Positions 1-5,691 of a stretch of 13,004 nucleotides of DNA are shown in pieces. Every line of letters starts with the position of its first letter. Within the stretch, counting starts at the first letter, position 1. The notes below the pieces were generated by a model. It made no database searches. It was given only the letters and a program-made list of their open reading frames with translations, and had not been told where the DNA came from. This DNA is from Aquifex sp. (GTDB lineage: Bacteria > Aquificota > Aquificia > Aquificales > Aquificaceae): the NCBI GenBank assembly GCA_003978875.1, contig QNXQ01000216.1, forward strand, positions 1-13,004, given 5' to 3'. The position numbers were made by a program, and so were the translations under genes.

Positions 1-763
1 AAACGGTAGTGAAGAGGAAATTCTAAGGGGAGTAGTAGATGGAATAGGTACACACGTGCCTATAGTTGGGGGGTCAGCAGGAGATGACTTACAATTTAAG
101 GAAACCTATGTAATAGGGAACGGTGTTTACAAAAATTCAAGTGTCATAACTGTTATACAATCAGCTCTAAAGATAGGAATAGGTATGGGACATCCCTACT
201 ACCCAACGGATAAAACCTGTGTAGTTACAAAATCAAAAGGAAGGACGGTTTACGAATTGGACGGAAAACCAGCTGCTGAAAGGGTGAAAGAATTGCTCGG
301 TGTGGATGAGCTTACATCTGAGATATTCGCTAAAAATCCATTTGGAGTTAGAACAACCGATGTATATGGACAATACATAATAAAGAGTATGGCATACGAA
401 AACGAAGATGGAAGTATTACTTTTTATGCGGAAGTACCTGAGAATATTACGCTCACCCTTATGGAAAGTGACCCAGACTACGCTATCGAAAGCTTTAAGA
501 AAACCTTAGAAACAGCTATAAGAGATGCAGGCAATCCAAAAAGAATCGGTGCAATAGTCGTGTTCAATTGTGTTTTGAGATACTTATTAAAACTCAGGTT
601 TAACAACATGGATGATACTGAAATAGCTAAGGAATTTTTGGGAGAGGAGATTCCTATCATAGGCTTTAATACCTATGGGGAACAGGGAAAGAGCTTAGGT
701 GGTGGTGTAGGAAATTACAATCAAACCGCAACAGTTCTGGTGATAGGAGATGAAGCTCTCTAA
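1..763 (+). CDS. FIST-domain sensory protein, C-terminal part (5' end outside window)
   Basis: The frame is open from base 2, so the GTG at 56 is probably not the true start; the gene runs in from the left. The visible part (253 codons) begins near the end of a FIST N domain, with the sequence VPIVGGSAGDD. A FIST C domain follows in the last 100 residues or so, with VVFNC-x2-R and GFNTYGEQG, close to the family's F-x-C-x2-R and G-x-x-GE signatures. FIST proteins are ligand-binding signal-input modules, thought to bind small molecules such as amino acids, and usually sit beside signalling proteins. No membrane segment or output domain is visible in this part. The stop codon overlaps the start of the GTPase gene by 14 nt, so the two are probably co-translated. 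This suggests that the FIST protein feeds a signal into the GTPase-Roadblock pair. The ligand is unknown. Confidence 0.85.
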   Translation, partial: NGSEEEILRGVVDGIGTHVPIVGGSAGDDLQFKETYVIGNGVYKNSSVITVIQSALKIGIGMGHPYYPTDKTCVVTKSKGRTVYELDGKPAAERVKELLGVDELTSEIFAKNPFGVRTTDVYGQYIIKSMAYENEDGSITFYAEVPENITLTLMESDPDYAIESFKKTLETAIRDAGNPKRIGAIVVFNCVLRYLLKLRFNNMDDTEIAKEFLGEEIPIIGFNTYGEQGKSLGGGVGNYNQTATVLVIGDEAL

Positions 764-1310
764 TTTTAAAGAAAAAACCCTTAAAATTTTAGTGGCTGGT
801 CACGTGGGTGCAGGGAAAACCACGTTTGTAACAACTGTTTCACAGATACCTGTTTTAAAAACAGAGGCTAAGCTATCTCGACAAGAGGAAAAACCTGTTT
901 CTCCTACAACTACTGTTGCCTTTGATTTCGGGAAGATAAACGACGAGCAGAAGCTTGCAATTTTCGGAATACCGGGACAAAGAAGGTTTTCATTTATGTG
1001 GAAAACCTTAATCAAAGGTACATTGGGATATATATTTATGTTTGATTCAACAAATCCCGCTTTGTGGAAGGACACTATGGAGCAGTTTGAAATGTTTATG
1101 GATATCAACCCTGTACCTTTTGTGTTTGTTGCAAACAAACAGGATTTACCGAATGCTTTAAAGCCGGAAAATATAAGGCAAAGCTTAAGGATTCCCGAAG
1201 AAGTTCCCGTAGTTCCCTGCATAGCTTTAGATAGAACGTCAACGAGAGAAACTTTAGCTGTTTTATTGCAACTTATGAAAAAATTTTGCGGAGACGATAA
1301 TGTGGGATGA
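750..1310 (+). CDS. Small Ras-like GTPase, MglA/CvnD-type (COG2229-like)
   Basis: This 186-residue protein is a complete single-domain small GTPase. The P-loop is GHVGAGKT (residues 17-24). Switch I threonines lie at 53-55 (TTT). The G3 region reads FGIPGQRRF (72-80), and the G4 motif is NKQD (130-133). The usual G3 aspartate is Gly73, while the catalytic-type Gln77 is kept. From memory, a G-x-PGQ form is common in the bacterial COG2229 branch, which includes Streptomyces CvnD, so nucleotide binding is still likely. There is no N-terminal Gly or C-terminal Cys for lipidation and no membrane segment, so a cytoplasmic switch is expected. The ATG at 750 is the first possible start, because an in-frame TAG lies at 744. 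An AGGAG abuts the ATG directly, too close for normal use, so translation is probably coupled to the FIST gene. The Roadblock gene overlaps its end by 11 nt. Confidence 0.87.
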   Translation: MKLSNFKEKTLKILVAGHVGAGKTTFVTTVSQIPVLKTEAKLSRQEEKPVSPTTTVAFDFGKINDEQKLAIFGIPGQRRFSFMWKTLIKGTLGYIFMFDSTNPALWKDTMEQFEMFMDINPVPFVFVANKQDLPNALKPENIRQSLRIPEEVPVVPCIALDRTSTRETLAVLLQLMKKFCGDDNVG

Positions 1311-1782
1311 AATTTTCCGAAAAGTAAGGAAAAATTACAAACCTGATGAAGATGTGATTAAAAAGTTGGAAGAGCTCTTTTTTCTTTCGGAAAATAATAA
1401 TGAGGAGGGTGTCGATATGTTGGACTTAGCTACTTTGCAAAAAAAAGGTAAGAATTTCTTTGAAAAACTTGTAAGAACCTATAAGCTTGAGGGAATCTTG
1501 ATTGTTGATTTAGAAGGTTTACCTCTGTTGACCATATCAAATAAGGAAGTATCCGAAGAGATGTTTGCAGCAAGTGCCGCATCCATTATAGCGTCAATCC
1601 AAATGATAATTACAGATCTCGACAAAGGAGCTTTTAAAAATATCACCATAGAGACGGAGAGAGGGTTTGTTACTTTCTCTCAAGTCGGTAATTACATCCT
1701 CGTGATACTATCCCCTGAGGATGTTAAATTGGGAATTGTGAGAGCCATAATGAAACAAGCAGAGGAATTTTTACAAAAATAA
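1300..1782 (+). CDS. Roadblock/LC7 (MglB/CvnB-like) protein, likely partner of the GTPase
   Basis: This 160-residue protein has a Roadblock/LC7 fold from about residue 45 to 155, seen in EGILIVDLEGLPLL, the central helix AASAASIIASIQM, and the strand pattern GFVTFSQVGNYILVIL. Roadblock proteins form dimers that bind small GTPases of the MglA/Rag type. MglB is the GTPase-activating partner of MglA, and CvnB accompanies CvnD in Streptomyces conservons. The gene overlaps the GTPase gene by 11 nt, which supports a direct partnership. Residues 1-39 are a charged, probably helical leader ahead of the domain. The ATG at 1300 has a GGAG at 1290-1293 with good spacing. A second in-frame ATG at 1417 has an even stronger ribosome binding site and would yield a 121-residue bare Roadblock domain, so two products are possible. 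Whether it activates the GTPase or acts as a scaffold cannot be told from sequence. Confidence 0.85.
   Translation: MWDEIFRKVRKNYKPDEDVIKKLEELFFLSENNNEEGVDMLDLATLQKKGKNFFEKLVRTYKLEGILIVDLEGLPLLTISNKEVSEEMFAASAASIIASIQMIITDLDKGAFKNITIETERGFVTFSQVGNYILVILSPEDVKLGIVRAIMKQAEEFLQK
1402..1419 (+). promoter_or_regulatory. Internal ribosome binding site and ATG within the Roadblock gene
   Basis: GAGGAGGGT at 1402-1410 lies 6 nt before an in-frame ATG at 1417-1419. It is one of the strongest Shine-Dalgarno sequences in the window, clearly better than the one at the 1300 start. It could be the main start or produce a second, shorter product lacking the 39-residue leader. Confidence 0.5.
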
Positions 1783-1793
1783 TTTCTTTAGTT

Positions 1794-2234
1794 TCAGCTT
1801 TGGTTTTTATATAAATTTTTGTAGTACTCTCCGTATTTTTTATCACTTTTAGCAATGTGAACGTGTATCCAACCCCATGCGATAGATATAGCTTCTCTTA
1901 AGCTTTCCGGGTTTCCTTCCTTTATCTTTTCCTCTAAGGAAAAGACAATTTTTCTGAACTGTTGGTGAAGCCTTTTGTGTTTTTCTATTTCCGGGTAATT
2001 TATCTCCTCTAAAAATTTTTCTTCTTCTTTAAGATGAAACTCTGTATACTCCTTAAGGTCTTTTATAAATACCTTTAAAGCCTCCTCTTTTTTGCCTTCT
2101 TTTATGAGAGAGTATACCTTATTAAAAGCTTCCACAAGCTTTTTATGCTGATTGTCCATCTCTTCCACACCGGTGAGAAGACTTTCATCAAACTTTATTA
2201 GCTTATCAGTTCCCATATTTTTGAATTTTATCAC
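1794..2234 (-). CDS. Bacteriohemerythrin (di-iron, O2-binding)
   Basis: This 146-residue single-domain protein carries all seven di-iron ligands with canonical spacing: His30 (in MDNQH), His67 and Glu71 (H-x3-E), His86 and His90 (H-x3-H), and His126 and Asp131 (H-x4-D). Hemerythrins bind O2 reversibly at the diferrous site. In bacteria they act in O2 storage or delivery, sensing, or protection of O2-sensitive enzymes. No signal peptide or membrane segment is present, so it is cytoplasmic, plausible for a microaerophile. The start is uncertain: GTG at 2234, or ATG at 2216 (Met7), which sits nearer the family's usual N-terminus. Neither has a Shine-Dalgarno. It converges on the Roadblock gene with 11 nt between stops and diverges from RNase R across about 30 bp. 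A TATAGA at 2252-2247 could be its -10 element. Confidence 0.93.
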   Translation of the reverse strand: MIKFKNMGTDKLIKFDESLLTGVEEMDNQHKKLVEAFNKVYSLIKEGKKEEALKVFIKDLKEYTEFHLKEEEKFLEEINYPEIEKHKRLHQQFRKIVFSLEEKIKEGNPESLREAISIAWGWIHVHIAKSDKKYGEYYKNLYKNQS

Positions 2235-2248
2235 TTATTTTTTATTTC

Positions 2249-2254
2249 TATAAT
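2249..2254 (+). promoter_or_regulatory. Putative -10 element of the RNase R promoter (leaderless mRNA)
   Basis: A perfect TATAAT lies 10 nt upstream of the RNase R ATG (2265) in the 30-bp divergent gap. The expected transcription start would fall at or within a few bases of the ATG, and there is no Shine-Dalgarno. A leaderless or nearly leaderless message is therefore likely. The -35 is weak (TTTATC near 2227-2232). On the other strand, TATAGA (2252-2247) overlaps this element and could serve the hemerythrin gene, so the two promoters would compete. Confidence 0.5.
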
Positions 2255-2264
2255 TTTAAACATA

Positions 2265-4382
2265 ATGGATAAAGAAAAATTAGAAAAGGAAGTTCTAAAA
2301 CTCCTTTCCAAGAAGAAAAAACCTATGCACTTCCTCCAGATAGCCAAAGCTCTCAACTTGAGCAAAAAGGATAGAAAACTCCTTAAAAAGGTAATGAGAA
2401 AGCTCAAAAAATCGGAGAAGGTAAGAGTAATTAAAGGTAAATATGAATACACAGGGGAGGAGGTGGTTACCGGGAAAGTTATAGCATACCCGGGAGGTTT
2501 CGGTTTTCTTGAAGTTGAAGGACATAAAGATATATACATTCCTCCCTTTGAAATGATGAAAGTTTTTCACGGAGACGAGGTAAAAGCTCGAATTACGGAG
2601 TTTAAGGGAAAAAAAGAAGTAAGAATTTTAAGGGTTTTAAAAAGGGCTAAGAAGGATATAGTGGCGAAGATAGTTTTTGAGGATGATAAATGCTACGCTA
2701 TACCTCTGGACGATAATGCCCATCACAAAATTTTCCTTTCAAAGAAAGATTGCTCGAAACTCGACGAAAACGTGGTTGTAGTGGTTAAAATCACTCAGTT
2801 TCCTGGAAAGAAATCTCCTCCTAGGGGAAAAGTAGTTGAAGTTCTTGGAGATCCTCAAAAGAAATTTGTAGCCATTGATGTAATCATCAGAAAGTATAAC
2901 CTCCCTACAGCTTATCCCGAAAGAGTTCTAAAGGAAGTAGAAGAAATACCCGAGGAAATACCTTCAGAAGAGATAGAGAAAAGAAGAGATTTGAGAGACC
3001 AAATTTGCTTCACCATAGACCCCGAAAGGGCAAGGGACTTTGATGATGCGGTTGCCATAGAAATAACACCTGAAGGGTATTACAGGTTATACGTTCACAT
3101 AGCGGATGTAAGCTACTACGTAAGGGAAGGGATGGAAACCGATAAAGAAGCCTACAAGAGAGGGTTTACCTTTTACTTTCCCGATAGGGCACTCCATATG
3201 CTTCCCGAAAAATTATCGGCAAGACTTTGCAGTTTAAGACCTAACGAAGACAAGCTTGCTTTTACCGTTGAAATGGTTTTTGACGACAGCGGTAATCTAA
3301 AATCCTACGATATATATGAAAGTGTAATAAGGAGCAAAGCACGCCTCACCTATAACGAAGCCCTGGGATTAATAGTAGGAGACCCCGGCCTGGAAAAGAA
3401 GTATCCCCAGCTCGTTGAACCCCTCAGAATGATGGAAACCCTTTACAGGATTTTGAGCAGAAAGAGATGGGAAATGGGAAGTATAGACTTTGACCTTCCC
3501 GAGGCGGAAGTGATTGTCGATGAATACGGAGAGCCTACAGCTATTTATCCTTATGAGAGACATATAGCTCACAGACTTATTGAACATTTTATGATTTCTG
3601 CAAACGAGACGGTTGCTATGCACCTTGAAAGTGTCGGATATCCTTGTCTTTACAGAGTGCATGAACCTCCAGACGTAGAGAGAGTAGAAAACCTATTGGA
3701 GATACTCGAAGGATTGGGTTATAAAGTGCGCAGACCTAACGAATACACTCCCAAGTTTTTCCAGAAAATAATTGAAGACTTTGAGGGAAAACCTGAAGAA
3801 AATCTCATAAGGTTTTTAACCCTTCGTGCTATGGCGAGAGCAAAATACAGTCCCCATAACGTGGGTCACTTTGGACTTGCTCTTGAACATTACGCCCACT
3901 TTACTTCTCCGATAAGAAGATATCCCGATATTATAGTCCACAGACTACTAAAAAGAGCATTGAAAGGTGAAGAAATAGATTATGAAAGAACTATAGCTTA
4001 CTTGGAAGAAGCAGGTCATCACCTTTCAAAACAGGAAAGACTTGCAGATGAAGCTGAGCTGGAAGCTATAGATTACCTAAAAGCCAGGTATATGAAGAGC
4101 AGAATCGGAGAAGAGTTTATAGGTATCATAACCGGAGTGGTATCTTTCGGATTTTTTGTTGAATTGGAAGAAAATCTCGTTGAGGGAATGGTGAAAATAA
4201 ACACTTTAACCGATGACGAGTACGTTTTTGATGAACCAGCCCACAGACTTGTAGGAGTTAGAACCGGAAAAATTTTCAGATTAGGAGACCACGTCAAAGT
4301 AAGATGTATCGGTGTAGATGAAGAAAGAGCAAGAGTAGAGTTTGAGCTTATAGAAAAACTTGAAAAACACAAAACAATCTAA
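2265..4382 (+). CDS. rnr: Ribonuclease R (RNase II/RNB family 3'-5' exoribonuclease)
   Basis: This 705-residue exoribonuclease degrades RNA processively from the 3' end, including structured RNA, in mRNA decay and rRNA quality control. An N-terminal winged-helix region (about 1-62) is followed by cold-shock OB domains; the first contains GFGFLEVEGHKDIYIPP (78-94). The RNB catalytic domain spans about 240-570. Its four acidic metal ligands, Asp252, Asp258, Asp260 and Asp261 (in DPERARDFDD), have the same 6-2-1 spacing as E. coli RNase II. HFTSPIRRYPD (545-555) is the other RNB signature. A C-terminal S1 domain (about 616-697) starts with GEEFIGIITGVVSFGFFVE. The length fits RNase R of thermophiles such as Thermotoga; E. 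coli RNase R is longer, with a basic tail absent here. It lies first in a unit with the HTH-NosL-like and flagellar genes. Confidence 0.96.
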   Translation: MDKEKLEKEVLKLLSKKKKPMHFLQIAKALNLSKKDRKLLKKVMRKLKKSEKVRVIKGKYEYTGEEVVTGKVIAYPGGFGFLEVEGHKDIYIPPFEMMKVFHGDEVKARITEFKGKKEVRILRVLKRAKKDIVAKIVFEDDKCYAIPLDDNAHHKIFLSKKDCSKLDENVVVVVKITQFPGKKSPPRGKVVEVLGDPQKKFVAIDVIIRKYNLPTAYPERVLKEVEEIPEEIPSEEIEKRRDLRDQICFTIDPERARDFDDAVAIEITPEGYYRLYVHIADVSYYVREGMETDKEAYKRGFTFYFPDRALHMLPEKLSARLCSLRPNEDKLAFTVEMVFDDSGNLKSYDIYESVIRSKARLTYNEALGLIVGDPGLEKKYPQLVEPLRMMETLYRILSRKRWEMGSIDFDLPEAEVIVDEYGEPTAIYPYERHIAHRLIEHFMISANETVAMHLESVGYPCLYRVHEPPDVERVENLLEILEGLGYKVRRPNEYTPKFFQKIIEDFEGKPEENLIRFLTLRAMARAKYSPHNVGHFGLALEHYAHFTSPIRRYPDIIVHRLLKRALKGEEIDYERTIAYLEEAGHHLSKQERLADEAELEAIDYLKARYMKSRIGEEFIGIITGVVSFGFFVELEENLVEGMVKINTLTDDEYVFDEPAHRLVGVRTGKIFRLGDHVKVRCIGVDEERARVEFELIEKLEKHKTI

Positions 4383-4395
4383 GAATTTTTATTGT

Positions 4396-4965
4396 ATGAG
4401 CAGAGAAAAGGAAAGAAAACGGAAAATCCTGGAATTATTGAAAGAGAAGGAGAGAACACCTAAGGAGTTAGCGGATATATTTAAAGTGTCTCTTATGACT
4501 ATATATAGAGATATAAAAGAGTTGGAAAAGGAAGGTCTTATAGAGAGAAAACATGGAACGATAAGTCTAAAGGAAGATGAAAGTAGCTTGCAACATTGTG
4601 TTATATGCTCCAAGGACATAGACGGAAGATTCAATGTAATTCTTTTCTTAAATGAAGGGAAAAAGGTTCACGCATGTTGTCCCCATTGCGGTCTCATGGC
4701 TTTCAGAAAATTAAGCGATAAAGTAGAGTCGATAATAATGAAAGATTTTGTAAGTTGTAATCCGGTAAATGCCTTTACAAGTTGGTATGTGGTAGGAGCT
4801 GATATAAGTCCATGTTGTAGTCCATCCGCATTTGCTTTCAGCGATAGATATATAGCCGAAAAATTCTCAAAGGGATTTGGTGGGAAAGTTTTGGACTTTG
4901 AAGATGCTCTTGAGGAAATTCACCGCTTGATGAGTTTAGGAACGAGAATAAAATTAAGTCTATAA
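4396..4965 (+). CDS. DeoR-type HTH regulator fused to a Cys-rich NosL-like domain
   Basis: Read from ATG 4396 this is 189 residues. Residues 8-55 form a DeoR-type winged helix-turn-helix (KELADIFKVSLMTIYRDIKELEKEGLIERK). From about residue 66 follows a Cys-rich region: C68-x2-C71, H93, C94, C95, C98, C121 and C140-C141. Its end, SPSAFAFSDRYIAEKF then GFGGKVLDFEDAL, resembles the last third of NosL, the copper-binding accessory protein of nitrous oxide reductase maturation. SWYVVGAD also fits the NosL pattern. This suggests a metal-responsive regulator, perhaps for Cu(I), using Cys ligands. The sugar-phosphate sensor half of normal DeoR proteins is absent. There is no signal peptide, so unlike NosL lipoproteins it is cytoplasmic. 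A TTG at 4360 inside RNase R is an alternative start, but the domain begins after 4396. The stop overlaps the flagellar ATG. HTH call firm; NosL likeness and metal inferred. Confidence 0.8.
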   Translation: MSREKERKRKILELLKEKERTPKELADIFKVSLMTIYRDIKELEKEGLIERKHGTISLKEDESSLQHCVICSKDIDGRFNVILFLNEGKKVHACCPHCGLMAFRKLSDKVESIIMKDFVSCNPVNAFTSWYVVGADISPCCSPSAFAFSDRYIAEKFSKGFGGKVLDFEDALEEIHRLMSLGTRIKLSL

Positions 4966-5690
4966 TGGCTACCGATTATCAATCTATGTATATTTTAGGT
5001 GGAGGGATGCTCCTCCAGGAGAGAAAACTGGATGTGTTTTCAAACAACTTAGCTAATGTCAATACACCGGGCTTTAAAAAAGATTTTTTAAGTTCACTGA
5101 GCTATTATGTCCCCGATGGTGTAAAGGCTCCTAATAATTTGCCTTCAGACCCTTCCAACAATTACGTTTATTCGGTCATAGAAGATATAAGAACTATTCT
5201 TTCCCAGGGAAGTTTAGTAAAAACGGATAATCCCCTGGATTTTGCCATTGAAGGAGAAGGATTTTTTGCAGTTATGAACGAAGAAGGGAACATCATTTAT
5301 ACCAGAAAAGGAATTTTTCGCATAAATGAAGAAGGATTACTTACTACAGAAGAAGGATACTTGGTACTTGATGAAAATCTAAATCCTATTGCGGTGCAAG
5401 GAGAGATAAGTGTAACTTCCGAAGGAGAAATTTTTATAGACGGTAATCCCACTACAAGGTTCGGTATATTTTCTCTCACGAATCCTCAAAAAATCGGTGA
5501 AGACTTCTTCACGGGAACTCCGGCTCCTGCTCAGGATTACAAAATATTTCAGGGCTTTTATGAGGCTTCAAACATAAATGCTATTAAAGAAGTTGTAAAA
5601 ATAATAGAAACCGTAAGGGCTCATGAGATTTTCTCAAAACTCATACAGATAAATGATGAAGTCCAGGGAAAGGTGAACAATATAATTTAA
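4965..5690 (+). CDS. flgF: Flagellar basal-body rod protein, FlgF/FlgG family
   Basis: This 241-residue protein has the layout of axial flagellar rod proteins. The N-terminal rod domain contains SNNLANVNTPGFKKD (26-40). The central FlgE/F/G core contains NPLDFAIEGEGFF (89-101) and YTRKGIF (112-118). The C-terminal helix includes EASNINAIKEVVKIIE (200-215) and an R-A-H-E segment. Such proteins are exported without a cleaved signal by the flagellar type III system and polymerise into the rod. Size and the short core, lacking the longer FlgG features, favour FlgF over FlgG, but I cannot separate them firmly; databases may call it FlgG1 or FlgG2. Its ATG overlaps the regulator stop (TAATG), with no clear Shine-Dalgarno, so translation is probably coupled. 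No other flagellar gene is visible, consistent with scattered flagellar genes in Aquificales. It converges on recG with one base between stops. Confidence 0.85.
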   Translation: MATDYQSMYILGGGMLLQERKLDVFSNNLANVNTPGFKKDFLSSLSYYVPDGVKAPNNLPSDPSNNYVYSVIEDIRTILSQGSLVKTDNPLDFAIEGEGFFAVMNEEGNIIYTRKGIFRINEEGLLTTEEGYLVLDENLNPIAVQGEISVTSEGEIFIDGNPTTRFGIFSLTNPQKIGEDFFTGTPAPAQDYKIFQGFYEASNINAIKEVVKIIETVRAHEIFSKLIQINDEVQGKVNNII

Positions 5691-5691
5691 C

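Noticed and set aside
800..1222. 140-codon open frame on the minus strand opposite the GTPase
   Set aside because: Fully antisense to a clear GTPase gene, no recognisable domain and no ribosome binding site; a shadow frame.
1783..1793. Terminator between the convergent Roadblock and hemerythrin genes
   Set aside because: Only 11 AT-rich bases with no inverted repeat visible there or in the flanking ends.
3369..3662. 97-codon minus-strand frame inside RNase R
   Set aside because: Antisense to the conserved RNB catalytic domain and without any recognisable feature.
4360..4395. Upstream TTG start for the HTH-NosL-like protein
   Set aside because: It lies inside the RNase R gene and adds residues outside the HTH domain; ATG 4396 fits the domain start better, although neither has a clear Shine-Dalgarno.
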